Source: Lachnoclostridium sp. UBA1175
GTDB taxonomy: Bacteria; Bacillota; Clostridia; Lachnospirales; Lachnospiraceae
DNA: 64,000 nucleotides
Assembly (NCBI GenBank): GCA_002311665.1
Contig: DBYX01000019.1
Span: 1 to 64,000, forward strand
Direction: 5' to 3'
The translations under genes and the position numbers were made by a program. Under the pieces are notes generated by a model, which was not told the DNA's origin, searched no databases, and was given only the letters and a program-made list of their open reading frames with translations. Shown one piece after another: positions 35,233-44,281 of the stretch (its first letter is position 1; each line of letters begins with the position of its first letter).

Positions 35233-36180
35233 TTACTCCTCGTCCGACTTTTTCTTTTTCTTCTTTTTTACCTTGTCGATCTTGTCAAACTCGATCTTCT
35301 CCGGCGGCGACAACAGCGCCTCCGGGTGCATGATATAACTGCGGATCTTGCGGAACGCAACGGAGTAGGCAAATCCGTCCGCCGCGCGCTCATCCACGAC
35401 AAACTGCATCTTCAGCTTCACGCAGCGTTTCGTGGAACCGTCCGCCTGCAGTTCATAGCAGACGCGCTTGCGGCCGATCGCGCCGAACACGGAGAGCGTA
35501 CCGAACTCGTAGATGTGATGGTACACCGCGTCGAGACCGATCGAACCCATGTTGGTCAGGAAGAAGCTCGTGTGGAACGGGCTGATATCCGTCAGCTTCC
35601 TCGGGAGCCAGCCGTAGCGGTCGAGGAATTTTACGACACCGATCGCCATCGACAGCAGGAAATCCGGCAGCACGCTGAAGGCTGTCTCCAGCCCGTCGAT
35701 CGCACTCTTGTTCTCGTCCTCCTCCACCGACACATTCATATCGATGGAACCGACTTCCTCCTGGATGCGGCGCACGACATCGTAGAGCGTGTCCTCGCAC
35801 TCAAACCGAGGGATGATGAGCGTGCGGTCGCTGTTGCGGCTCATTCCCTTCATAACGGTCATCGCCGCCTTGATGTCGTTGCGGGAGAACAGCTTCGAAT
35901 GCTTTACGAAACGGTTGATCTCCGGAACATCGACAAATGTGCGCACGATGGCGGCAAAGATCAACTCGTACATCGAAAGGGTCGGGATCTCGCCGAGGCG
36001 CATCTTCCGGATGAACTCCTCCGTCTGCGTGATGTCGATCTCGTCCTCGAAAAGTACCCAGCCGTCCATCTTCTTCGGCATAATGTACGGCTCCAGACGC
36101 GTCATCGGATCAATATTGCGAACACGAAAACCGTCCTTGCGATCTCCCCAGCGTCTCTTTCTTCCTTCATGCGGTTTCAT
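35233..36180 (-). CDS. 2-oxoacid dehydrogenase E2-like acyltransferase, catalytic His replaced
   Basis: This stand-alone 315-residue protein has the CoA-dependent acyltransferase (CAT/E2) fold pattern, with SFFLTNMGSIG in the core. The place of the catalytic motif HxxxDG is occupied by DERAADGFAYS, so the His is Glu. There is no lipoyl domain. The C terminus is a long lysine run (KVKKKKKKK). Similar short proteins exist in Lachnospiraceae with unknown function; a divergent acyltransferase or an inactive relative are both possible. It is followed by the SDR gene. Confidence 0.65.
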   Translation of the reverse strand: MKPHEGRKRRWGDRKDGFRVRNIDPMTRLEPYIMPKKMDGWVLFEDEIDITQTEEFIRKMRLGEIPTLSMYELIFAAIVRTFVDVPEINRFVKHSKLFSRNDIKAAMTVMKGMSRNSDRTLIIPRFECEDTLYDVVRRIQEEVGSIDMNVSVEEDENKSAIDGLETAFSVLPDFLLSMAIGVVKFLDRYGWLPRKLTDISPFHTSFFLTNMGSIGLDAVYHHIYEFGTLSVFGAIGRKRVCYELQADGSTKRCVKLKMQFVVDERAADGFAYSVAFRKIRSYIMHPEALLSPPEKIEFDKIDKVKKKKKKKSDEE

Positions 36181-36345
36181 TCCTCATCCACCTCGCTCGC
36201 CTCTCGGCTTTATCTTTATAAAAATTTTACAAAAGACAACCTAACATACCTAAACATTTTATATTATGTTTGGCCGTCTGTCAATTTCCAACCTGCAAAC
36301 GGCACGCATTTTGTGGCGGAAGACGGTGTATTTTTTGTGATTTGT

Positions 36346-36374
36346 TTGACACGACCACGGAAAATGAATACAAT
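36346..36374 (+). promoter_or_regulatory. Promoter of the plus-strand lipoprotein gene
   Basis: TTGACA (36346-36351) and TACAAT (36369-36374) are 17 bp apart, about 57 bp before the ATG. The region 36181-36345 between the divergent genes shows nothing else clear. Confidence 0.85.
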
Positions 36375-36431
36375 GGCTTTGATTAAGCTTTTATACCGCT
36401 CGGTAAGAGTTTGTTGCTAGGAGGTGGGCCG

Positions 36432-37400
36432 ATGAAGCGCGGTTTATTCCTGCTTCTCCTGCTCGCCGCGGCCCTGTGTTTGGGCGGCTGCGGAGGCACA
36501 GAGGAGAAACTGATCACATTTTCCGATACGGGAATCCAATCCGACCTGGTCGGTGTGGCCATCAACGGCACCACGCTGACGATCAACCAGGCCGGCACCT
36601 ACATGGTCACCGGAACCTGCAAGGAGGGCAACATCATCGTTGACGCTCCCGAGGGCAAGGCGATCGATCTGGTGCTCAACGACCTCAACCTGACCTGCTC
36701 CACGACGGCACCGATCACGATCAAGTCCGGTTCGATGGTGGTCCTGACGCTCAAGGAGAAGACGCAGAACATCCTCACCGACAACCACGCATACTCCGAG
36801 ACGGTTGAGCAGGGTGAGCAGACGGCGGAAACGCTGCTCGAGACGATCCCCGATGCAGCGATCAGCTCCAAATGCCCTCTTATGATCCGTGCGAACGGCG
36901 ACGGCAAACTGGTCGTCAACGCCAACAGCTACAACGGCATCGTGTCCTCCGACACGCTGACCATCGAGAGCGGCGTCATCAACGTCACCGCCAAGAACCA
37001 CGGCATCCGCGGCAAGGACTATGTCCTGATCTCCGGCGGCGTCGTAACGGTCAAGGCCGGCGAGGACGGCATCAAGTCGACCAACACGGAGCGCGCAGGC
37101 CTCGGCTACATCAACTTCAAGGGCGGCGTGATCAACATCCAGGCCGGGGACGAGGCGGTGTTCGCACCCCGTTCCGTAAACTTCAGCGGCGGCACGATCA
37201 CGATCAAGTCGAAAAATAAGGGCATCAAGGTCGGTTCGAAGACCAACGCCGACGGCTCCCTGGGCGGCGGAACGATCAACTTCCTCGCAGGCATCATCGA
37301 CATCACCTCTTCGGACGACGCGATCATCGCAGAGAAGCAGGTACTGCAGAAGGAAGCGCTGGTAACGACCAACGGCAAGGAGTACACCGGCAAGCAGTGA
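36432..37400 (+). CDS. Carbohydrate-binding (DUF4353-type) lipoprotein
   Basis: This is a surface lipoprotein of 322 residues. The signal peptide ends in a lipobox LCLGGC (Cys at about residue 20). The rest is a repetitive parallel beta-helix-like pattern: IDLVLNDLNLTC, SSDTLTIESGVINVTAKNHGIRGKDYVLISGGVVTVKAGEDGIK, INFKGGVINIQAGDEAVFA, VNFSGGTITIKSKNKGIKVG. This repeat is typical of DUF4353 carbohydrate-binding proteins. GGAGG precedes ATG 36432. It is the only clear core gene on the plus strand, with its own promoter and terminator. Confidence 0.85.
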   Translation: MKRGLFLLLLLAAALCLGGCGGTEEKLITFSDTGIQSDLVGVAINGTTLTINQAGTYMVTGTCKEGNIIVDAPEGKAIDLVLNDLNLTCSTTAPITIKSGSMVVLTLKEKTQNILTDNHAYSETVEQGEQTAETLLETIPDAAISSKCPLMIRANGDGKLVVNANSYNGIVSSDTLTIESGVINVTAKNHGIRGKDYVLISGGVVTVKAGEDGIKSTNTERAGLGYINFKGGVINIQAGDEAVFAPRSVNFSGGTITIKSKNKGIKVGSKTNADGSLGGGTINFLAGIIDITSSDDAIIAEKQVLQKEALVTTNGKEYTGKQ

Positions 37401-37430
37401 GCGCCGGAAGAAACGAATAAGAAAAGATAA

Positions 37431-37470
37431 CGGCAGACCATGCGTCACAGCATGGCCTGCCGGATTTTTT
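37431..37470 (+). terminator. Terminator of the lipoprotein gene
   Basis: CGGCAGACCATGC and GCATGGCCTGCCG pair (one mismatch) around GTCACA, followed by GATTTTTT. Confidence 0.9.
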
Positions 37471-37512
37471 ACGTAACGGTACGATCCGTCCCGCCCGCGG
37501 CGGATCGGTCGA

Positions 37513-38124
37513 TCAATCGAGTTCCTTCACGATCGTGTACAGGATATCCACGCAGCCGTCGAGGCCGCATGTGCTCGAGTTGAGTGTGATGTCGTAGTTC
37601 TGCGTCTTGCCCCACTCCGCGTCGGTGTAGTAACGATAGTGGTTGGCTCTCGCCTTGTCCTTCTTGCGCAGGCTCTTCTCCACGCCGTCACGGTCGAAGC
37701 CGTAATCGTTCACCGCACGCTCGATCTTGTCCTCGATGCTCGCGTGGATGAACACGTGGATGGCATCCTTGCGGTCCTTGAGAATGTAGTCGGCGCAACG
37801 ACCGACGATGACGCACTCTTCCTTCTCGGCGATATCCTTGATGATGTCGCTCTGCACCACGTACAGCTGATCCTGCAGCGGAAGCATATGTCCGCCGAAC
37901 ACCTGTCCCGCGTATGTCATATTGCTGGCGATGTTGAACAGAAGGCTGCCGGTGATATGCTCACCCTGCTCCTCGATAAACTCCTTCGCCAGACCGCTCT
38001 CCTTCGCCACGCGGTCGATCAGTTCCTTGTCGTAGAAAGCATATCCCAGCTTCTCCGCAAGCCTGCGGCCGATCGTCCGGCCGCCGCTGCCGCACTCGCG
38101 GCTTATGGTAATGATCCTTTTCAT
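37513..38124 (-). CDS. Cytidylate kinase-like family protein
   Basis: This P-loop protein of about 203 residues begins MKRIITISRECGSGGRTIGRRLAEKLG, the unusual P-loop of the cytidylate kinase-like family, followed by YDKELIDRVAKESGL and CVIVGRCADYIL. It probably phosphorylates a nucleotide or small molecule; the family is widespread in Lachnospiraceae without an assigned substrate. The start is at ATG 38124, since upstream sequence is low complexity and lacks family similarity. It is a single gene between the Tad locus and the lipoprotein. Confidence 0.8.
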   Translation of the reverse strand: MKRIITISRECGSGGRTIGRRLAEKLGYAFYDKELIDRVAKESGLAKEFIEEQGEHITGSLLFNIASNMTYAGQVFGGHMLPLQDQLYVVQSDIIKDIAEKEECVIVGRCADYILKDRKDAIHVFIHASIEDKIERAVNDYGFDRDGVEKSLRKKDKARANHYRYYTDAEWGKTQNYDITLNSSTCGLDGCVDILYTIVKELD

Positions 38125-38299
38125 CTTTCTCTTCGTCGCGGAAATGTCCTCCCTTAGTGAAACCCCTACAGCTTCCGCGGCTCCTCCTTCCCCTGAGGAC
38201 ACTTATATTTTATCAAACGAAGAGCGTTTCGTCAATCAAAGGAACACTCGTGAGGCGTTTACCGGTTTCGTATATCCCGTCACAATCCGCACAAATTCG

Positions 38300-39040
38300 T
38301 CACCCGATCGCCCACAGCAGCGCGCCGATCAGCACGATCAGCACGGAGATCCCGCTGAAGAAGGACAACAGGCCCCGAAGCCCCTTCTTTCTCGGGCTCT
38401 GCGTGCTGTATGTCCCCTCCTCCGCCACCGAGGTGACGACATACTCCGACGAGTCCCCCGGCAGTTGATAAATCTGCTGCTGCGACGGGCGGTCCGGTTC
38501 GCGCGAAACCGCAGTCAACATCCGCTGTATCGAGCTACCCTCCTCGTGGCTCATTACATGGAAGGCGTACCCGCTATACACCGCCTGTGCATCCTGCGAG
38601 TCCAGGTATGCAAGTAGCCAGTCTGACAGTTCCCGCATCTGGACAGTCAATACTTTCTCATACTCCGGACAGTAGACAAGTTCCACTTCACCGGTATCCG
38701 TTCTGAGGAAAATGCAATCCGGCCTCAACACAAAGCTCTCCTCCCTGAGCAGATATTTCTTGCTCTCCGCAATTCCCGCAAAAAGAGACGCAAGGATCCT
38801 CCGGAATTCTGTTCCCGACAGTTTCCGGCCGCGGAGGGTCTCCTCCAACGAGGCACATCCGTCAATGGAGTACCTTCGCATTTTCCCTTCGCCGAAGCGC
38901 ACCGTCTGCATCGGTAGGATCCCGGGGACCACATTGTGGTTGAGCATTTCCTCCTCGAAGGGTTCCCCCTCCGGCAGATCGCGGAGCACCATAAAGATGT
39001 GATCCAATTCCGTTGTCATCTCGTTCTTGATCTCGTACAT
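38300..39040 (-). CDS. DUF6382-type protein of the Tad locus
   Basis: This protein of about 246 residues has an N-terminal domain with segments HNVVPGILPMQTVRFG, ESFVLRPDCIFLRTDTGEVELVYCPEY and FRRILASLFAGIAES, typical of the DUF6382 proteins next to Tad pilus genes in Clostridia. The C terminus is a linker then a single membrane helix (SFFSGISVLIVLIGALLWAIG), where family members often carry an FHA domain instead. GGGGAG precedes ATG 39040. It is the last gene of the surviving Tad cluster. Confidence 0.7.
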   Translation of the reverse strand: MYEIKNEMTTELDHIFMVLRDLPEGEPFEEEMLNHNVVPGILPMQTVRFGEGKMRRYSIDGCASLEETLRGRKLSGTEFRRILASLFAGIAESKKYLLREESFVLRPDCIFLRTDTGEVELVYCPEYEKVLTVQMRELSDWLLAYLDSQDAQAVYSGYAFHVMSHEEGSSIQRMLTAVSREPDRPSQQQIYQLPGDSSEYVVTSVAEEGTYSTQSPRKKGLRGLLSFFSGISVLIVLIGALLWAIG

Positions 39041-39104
39041 TACAATACTCCCCGCCGTATCCGGCTTATCATAATCCCTCATCCCCCCGAACACGCCTTG
39101 ACGC

Positions 39105-39707
39105 TCAGTTAAGCCGGTTCACCAGTTCACTGAGCTTCGTGAGAACCGTGCTGAGGCCTTTGACCTCCGTGCCGGTCTCGATCGCGGCGGCATAAAACCT
39201 TGTTCGAAATCCGATGTCCGCACATCCGATCCTGCAGACAATCTCATCCGAGAACCATCGGGAGGTTAAGGATTTCCCGAACATAGGAATCCCCGTATCG
39301 CTCACAAGTGCGATCCGAACGACCACACTGCCGTCCTCCACCCGGACGGAATGACTATCCATCCGGCTAATCCAGAAACGTCCCCCTGACAGCTCCTCCA
39401 GGTAATCATCCATATTGTCCGCATCCTCCCGGTCTGTACCGGCGAACCATCGCTGAAACACAGACTGTGTCAGTTGTCGCTCATACATCACTTTATGAAG
39501 TCGCGGCTCCTCATCGTTGAGTACCAGCGCGCGGGTATCCTCAGCAACGCGCTCGGCAAGTGTCCGCGCAGTCGAAAGGTCCCTCATATAAAGTGCCATA
39601 TCGATCAACAGCACAAGGATCATCGTGACCAGCGGCACGATAAATGCCGCCTCCACGGTAAACGACCCCTCTATCGAACTCTTACCTCTTCTTACGATCT
39701 CGCTCAT
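39105..39707 (-). CDS. TadE/TadF-like pseudopilin
   Basis: This minor pilin-like protein of 200 residues has the TadE signature near the N terminus: a Gly followed by SFTVEAAFIVPLVTMILVLLIDMALY, a single hydrophobic segment processed by the prepilin peptidase. The remainder is extracytoplasmic. It sits with the peptidase and a second TadE protein. Confidence 0.85.
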   Translation of the reverse strand: MSEIVRRGKSSIEGSFTVEAAFIVPLVTMILVLLIDMALYMRDLSTARTLAERVAEDTRALVLNDEEPRLHKVMYERQLTQSVFQRWFAGTDREDADNMDDYLEELSGGRFWISRMDSHSVRVEDGSVVVRIALVSDTGIPMFGKSLTSRWFSDEIVCRIGCADIGFRTRFYAAAIETGTEVKGLSTVLTKLSELVNRLN

Positions 39708-39798
39708 CTTCTCATCTCCTCAACACAAGAACATAACACCCGTTTCTTCCCGGTCTCAACATTGCGAAAGTGCAGATTCCGATCCGCCGGTCACCGGG

Positions 39799-40239
39799 CT
39801 ACGGAACGACACCGAGGAGCAACGTGACGATTAATCCCACTGCCGCGAAAGGAAAGAACGGCAGCGTATCCTTTCTCCCTCTTCTTCCCGTGACGATCAA
39901 AAACAACGCTGCCGGGAGAAGGCACATGAGACTCACAGTTAAGAAAAAACTCATCGCCCGTACCCCCAATCCGAACCCGGACAGAAGGATCAGGACCGAG
40001 TCACCCGTTCCGACCATGTGCCACAGCAACCCGGCCGCCAGAAGGAAAAACCCGGGGATCATCCCGATGAGACGATCCCGAAAAGCAAGTGATCCCGGCA
40101 TAAGTGCCCCGGCGATCAAACCGACGGTCCCCAGGACGAGCAGTATGACGGGTATCTTTTTGGTGCGAAGGTCGAACGCCGCACCGATACCGATCACGCT
40201 GCCGAGTGAAAGCAGACAAATGACATCTCCCGTTTTCAA
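39799..40239 (-). CDS. Prepilin peptidase (A24, TadV/CpaA type)
   Basis: This small membrane aspartic peptidase of 146 residues has about six helices. The two catalytic Asp are in AAFDLRTKKIP (about residue 23) and GTGDSVLI (about residue 79), the GxGD motif. It removes the leader of Flp and TadE/F pseudopilins. Its start overlaps the end of the upstream TadE gene by 4 bp. Confidence 0.9.
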   Translation of the reverse strand: MKTGDVICLLSLGSVIGIGAAFDLRTKKIPVILLVLGTVGLIAGALMPGSLAFRDRLIGMIPGFFLLAAGLLWHMVGTGDSVLILLSGFGLGVRAMSFFLTVSLMCLLPAALFLIVTGRRGRKDTLPFFPFAAVGLIVTLLLGVVP

Positions 40240-41117
40240 GGCTCGTCACTCCCTTTCTCTCCCCCGCAGGTCTTACAGGCCCGAAGCCCTTTCTCCTCCG
40301 CCTCCTCCAGCGTCATCGTGCGGACGGAGCGCTTCAGTTCCCCGCACGACAGTGTTCGGTGATACCGGTTCCCGTAGTCGGTGATAAAAACCGACTCCTC
40401 GACCGGCTGCCTGCAGCAATACTCACAGGGGCGGTATTTCTCCCCGTCCTTGTTGCGCGCGGCCGCGACATCGTCAAATAAAATCTGTCGAACCGACAAT
40501 TTAAGATGGGAACAGGTCGATTTGCGATGATACACTGTTCCGGTTTCGGAGACGTAGACCTTCTCAGACTCTTCTTCCTCTTCCTCCGTCTCGTCGGACT
40601 TCACTTCCCTTTCCTTGCCGAAGAAGCTTCTCGCCGCGGTTCGCTGCACCACGGGTATCGATCCGAGAACCGGCAGACGGCTGACCGGGGAAAATTGATA
40701 GGAAACCGTCAGAAGTAATTTCCCTTCCTCATAAAACATTGAGCTCCCGGCAGTACTCACCCCGGAGGCTCCGCCCCGGATCCATCCGATCCAATCCTCA
40801 TTTTTGATCTCCCGACGAAGGAGATATCCCATATATGCTTCTCCGGTGACTCTTCCGATCGCCGAGTCAATCCCGAGTTTTGCCACGATATCGTCCGCGT
40901 TATCCTCACTCAGTGACGAAACCATCGAGTAGACCGTCCCGAACTGTGACATATTGCGAATGACACGGTTCATCGCAACCTGCATATCGCTCTGGATCCT
41001 CAGAAAGACAAACAACTGAAGAACCATATAAAGCGTCAGAAACGCGATCGGCACACACATTGCCGCTTCCACGGTGAACGATCCGCGAACTCCGCTCCTT
41101 CTATGCCGCAACGTCAT
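40236..41117 (-). CDS. TadE-like protein with two Cys/His zinc-finger-like repeats
   Basis: This protein of about 293 residues has the pseudopilin N terminus (GSFTVEAAMCVPIAFLTLY) and an extracytoplasmic domain. After an acidic run (DETEEEEEESE) it has two copies of a ~45-residue module: TVYHRKSTCSHLKLS...YRPCEYC and NRYHRTLSCGELKRS...LRACKTC. Each has His, Cys, Cys, Cys, a possible metal site. The start is uncertain: ATG 41117 is preferred, with further in-frame ATGs at 41141 and 41183. Confidence 0.75.
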   Translation of the reverse strand: MTLRHRRSGVRGSFTVEAAMCVPIAFLTLYMVLQLFVFLRIQSDMQVAMNRVIRNMSQFGTVYSMVSSLSEDNADDIVAKLGIDSAIGRVTGEAYMGYLLRREIKNEDWIGWIRGGASGVSTAGSSMFYEEGKLLLTVSYQFSPVSRLPVLGSIPVVQRTAARSFFGKEREVKSDETEEEEEESEKVYVSETGTVYHRKSTCSHLKLSVRQILFDDVAAARNKDGEKYRPCEYCCRQPVEESVFITDYGNRYHRTLSCGELKRSVRTMTLEEAEEKGLRACKTCGGEKGSDEP

Positions 41118-41336
41118 CTCCCATTCCCCCTCTCCGATCATCTCCGTCGCCGGACCGGCATGGTACAGCATCCTCTCTGACAACCGTTTCAGGCCGCTCC
41201 CCCGGAGAAAGTTTGATTATTTGATAGTCAGCGCCCGGAACGGCTGTCGGAAAGGAGGCTCCTTCCTCAGTCCGGTTCCCCGCGGGCAGGCACATTCGCC
41301 GCCGCCCGCTTGAAACCGTTTGTGAATATTCATTTT

Positions 41337-43634
41337 TCAGTAGGAAACCGCACATCCTTCCTCAATCGTATATGCGTTGCCCCTTTCCCCGGCAGAATCC
41401 CCGAGAGGGATCGTCGTGTACAGCGTGGGCATCTCCGCTTTTACATCCAATTCAAAACCGTAAACACAGTTCTTTATCAGGAATTTGCGATCGTACTTCT
41501 CGCGGATGTTGACCTGAATCAGATCAAGCGCCCGCGCAGTCATCGCGTCGGAGCTCCTCATCATCATAAGCAGGAGCAGATAATGCTCATAACCCAGCTT
41601 CAATCCCTCCGGCGGCTTGTACATCTTCGCGATCTCAATCCGGCTGGAGTGCGTCATCGTAAACGCCGCTGCCAGATTCAATTGAAATGTTCCCGATGTC
41701 ACTACAAGCGGAACCGACTTCCCCTGCAGGATCTCGGCCGTCTCCAGGTATGCGTTCTGGAGGGCCCAGATCGTCAGGATCAGATACTGCGCAACCTTGA
41801 TCAGAATCGGCACCGGAACCGCGGACAGAAGTTCTGCTGCGATCCCCATCGCCTCCGCATTCTTCAACGAATCCGAAAAAACATGGATCACATTCATCAG
41901 CACGCGGATCCCGAGAATGCTCAGCGTGGCAGCCCGTTGGTTCTGACTGTCCTCGTTCTTCCCGAACAGAAGGTACTCCTGTTCATAGCGGAGCACACCG
42001 GTTTGTGCTTTGTCCGTATAGTCGGACATATGCGTTGCAAAATAAGTAACCAGCAGCAGTTTCTCCGACAGATCCACAATCCCGTCTGCCAACCGGTTCA
42101 GGAGATTTCGAAGCAGGTTGCCCTGCAGGAGTTTCTTGAGCGCAGCGATCCCGATCTCTCCGTCATCCGTCAGATCCGGAAATACATAGAGACTGCTCGG
42201 ATCGTCCTCCAGCGTGCGCGAAGGAAGATCCGGCTCCCATCGAATGGTGGACATCGACAAATACTCGCCCTTCGGGTACACGCCGACCGTAATCCCCTTC
42301 GTAAGAAGAGTCTTGACAGCGGACCAGAAAGATGAATCCCCCGCCGTCGTCTTCCGGACAGACGAATACTCCAGTTCCAGCTTGTCCACACTGTACTGAT
42401 CGAGATTGCCGCATACATCCCGCACCTTCGCCCAATTCGGTTTTAACCTGGGGAGCTGTATCGTCTCGTTCAGGATCGGAGACAGCACTACCAGATTCCT
42501 CAGCAACTGTTCTTTCATGCCTTCAAAATCATAAGTTTTGACGCCCTCGCGAATGCCGACATAGTTTTTCAGTATCCGCATGGTTTCCTCCAGCGCTTTG
42601 TACATATCCTCACTGATCAGCGGCTGACAGGTTTGCATGTACTTCTCAAGTTCCTTCACCATCGGTCGAAACCGATCCTGTAGTTCGATCAATTCCTCCA
42701 ACACTGTGACCGCTTCCTGCGATCCGATATAGGAATCGTGTACCGCTCCGGCATAGAGCCTGTATACACTCATCAGCTCCTCCCCCGGCTCGGCAGCGCT
42801 TGAACTCAGGTACTTGTTGATTTCCGTCTTGAGAGTCGGAACAAGTACCGTCAGGTTCGTGTATATCGGCTCCAACCTCTCGTAGATCATTCGGTTTCCC
42901 ATATGTACGTTTTCCTGCGTCACCGAAACCGTCACTGCCCGCTTCGCAAAAAAGGGGTCGATCTGCGGTTTTCCGTCCGGCTGAAATACGATTCCGCCCG
43001 ACGTCGTATGCACCCCGTCGATCAACTGCATAAGTCTCAGAAGCTTCTCCTCAAACAACGCAAGTTGAAGCTGGATCCTCTGCTGCATCTCGATCGCTCC
43101 GACAGATGCCTCCGAATCCTTCAGTAGTTTCACGGCGCTCAGGAGCAACTCCGCCAACTCCTGTATCCCGCTGACGGCTCCCTCCTCGATCATCTGGTTT
43201 TTGCACAGTGCGCCACCGCCCTGAAGAAGATCCACCGTTCTCTTCAGTGCGACTTCGGAAATATCATACGCATAACTGTAGTACGATCTGCTCTCGCCGG
43301 GATTGCTCCCGTCGACAGCCTGTTCCGGCCTCCCGGATGTCTCCAGGCAGGACCGGATTTCCTCCTCAATATCCACATCGTAGAGCCCGTACAATCCGTA
43401 GTCATCAAACAACGGTGCATAGTACTCTCCGAGCACCGATTCCGCGGCCGTCTGCACATGCATCCGGAGCATCGCGACCGCCCCCTGCTGCCTTGCGGAC
43501 TCCAGGCTCACAAGGATCAGGGAAAGGATCAGGATCGTAACGATCGCCGTCATAACCGTGATCGCTCCGTCCGTCCCCACGAGCGGTCGCCTGCTTCGGA
43601 TACTCTGCGCTTCCGCAGATGCGCAGGGGGTCAT
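41337..43634 (-). CDS. DUF5702-type Tad locus surface protein
   Basis: This 765-residue protein has a single N-terminal hydrophobic segment (about residues 24-45, GAITVMTAIVTILILSLILVSLESARQQ), like an enlarged TadG/TadE protein, followed by a long mostly helical extracytoplasmic region. DUF5702 proteins have this form and lie next to flp in Clostridial Tad loci. Its ATG overlaps the stop of the Flp-like remnant (ATGA). 219 bp separate it from the downstream TadE gene. A role in pilus assembly or as a tip or anchor protein is inferred. Confidence 0.75.
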   Translation of the reverse strand: MTPCASAEAQSIRSRRPLVGTDGAITVMTAIVTILILSLILVSLESARQQGAVAMLRMHVQTAAESVLGEYYAPLFDDYGLYGLYDVDIEEEIRSCLETSGRPEQAVDGSNPGESRSYYSYAYDISEVALKRTVDLLQGGGALCKNQMIEEGAVSGIQELAELLLSAVKLLKDSEASVGAIEMQQRIQLQLALFEEKLLRLMQLIDGVHTTSGGIVFQPDGKPQIDPFFAKRAVTVSVTQENVHMGNRMIYERLEPIYTNLTVLVPTLKTEINKYLSSSAAEPGEELMSVYRLYAGAVHDSYIGSQEAVTVLEELIELQDRFRPMVKELEKYMQTCQPLISEDMYKALEETMRILKNYVGIREGVKTYDFEGMKEQLLRNLVVLSPILNETIQLPRLKPNWAKVRDVCGNLDQYSVDKLELEYSSVRKTTAGDSSFWSAVKTLLTKGITVGVYPKGEYLSMSTIRWEPDLPSRTLEDDPSSLYVFPDLTDDGEIGIAALKKLLQGNLLRNLLNRLADGIVDLSEKLLLVTYFATHMSDYTDKAQTGVLRYEQEYLLFGKNEDSQNQRAATLSILGIRVLMNVIHVFSDSLKNAEAMGIAAELLSAVPVPILIKVAQYLILTIWALQNAYLETAEILQGKSVPLVVTSGTFQLNLAAAFTMTHSSRIEIAKMYKPPEGLKLGYEHYLLLLMMMRSSDAMTARALDLIQVNIREKYDRKFLIKNCVYGFELDVKAEMPTLYTTIPLGDSAGERGNAYTIEEGCAVSY

Positions 43635-43790
43635 TTTACGATGGCCTCGGAGTTCAACTTGATCGAGTCGAACGCCGAGCTAACAATCGACGATATCTCA
43701 TTCTTAAAGATCAGAATCAATCCGATCAGGATCACGAATATATTTACAATTAATACGACTGCACCGAAAGACAAAGGTTTCAAACACAAA
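43631..43790 (-). pseudogene. Truncated Flp-type pilin remnant at the island boundary
   Basis: The residues AVVLIVNIFVILIGLILIFKNEISSIVSSAFDSI have the pattern of a Flp1-type pilin C-terminal half (hydrophobic helix then FKxxIxxI). The first half, with the leader and the Gly-x4-Glu cleavage site, is missing; upstream sequence is AT-rich and unrelated and contains a terminator. The frame is open to 43840 by chance. Position directly before DUF5702 with an ATGA overlap is where flp is expected. The break is at about 43785-43795. Confidence 0.65.
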
Positions 43791-43805
43791 ACACACTGTA
43801 TATTA

Positions 43806-43846
43806 TTTTTACAAAAGAAAAGAGCCCTTGACCACTTCAAGAGCTC
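43806..43846 (-). terminator. Terminator of the toxin/immunity operon
   Basis: GAGCCCTTGA (43822-43831) and TCAAGAGCTC (43837-43846) pair around CCACT, followed on the minus strand by TTTTCTTTT. It lies 31 bp after the immunity-like gene. Confidence 0.85.
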
Positions 43847-43876
43847 TCACCTTACATTCAATCACATGCCAGAGAA

Positions 43877-44275
43877 TTATTCTTCATTGTCAAAAATGTT
43901 TACACCATCGATTTCAACTGTGTCACAGTCCTCTTCGTTAAGCTCGAATGAAACCTTCCAACCATTTTTCTGCATCGATTCAACAAATTTCTCAGGAAGC
44001 TTCAACGCATATTGTCTCACGTAGTAAGACAAATCTCCCGGCCAAAGCCATTCCCCGTCAGTATAAGAAGTCGCTACGCCGCTGATTCCTTTTTCCGGTT
44101 GAATAACATCTTGAAGGCTCCCCGGAGAAATGATAAACGCTACTCCCTGGTTAAGATACTTGCATATCTTCTCAATGATGCAGGCATTCTCTTTGTGAAT
44201 CGAATCAAAAATAGATGGATCTGTTTCTCTTCCCTGGCTCATTTCTTTATAGAACCCTACTGTTTTTAGTTTCAT
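43877..44275 (-). CDS. Immunity-like protein next to the toxin-like gene
   Basis: This acidic soluble protein of 132 residues has no signal. The segment TSYTDGEWLWPGDLSYYVRQYALKLPEKFVESM resembles small immunity or hypothetical proteins with the pattern TDGxWxWpxxLxYYv found beside polymorphic toxins. It starts 6 bp after the toxin-like gene, on the same strand, and ends before a terminator. The immunity role is inferred from size, charge and position only. Confidence 0.5.
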   Translation of the reverse strand: MKLKTVGFYKEMSQGRETDPSIFDSIHKENACIIEKICKYLNQGVAFIISPGSLQDVIQPEKGISGVATSYTDGEWLWPGDLSYYVRQYALKLPEKFVESMQKNGWKVSFELNEEDCDTVEIDGVNIFDNEE

Positions 44276-44281
44276 AATCTG

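Noticed and set aside
43631..43840. Intact 69-residue membrane protein gene
   Set aside because: The first ~17 residues come from island DNA that includes a terminator; only the last part resembles a pilin and no ribosome site is seen.
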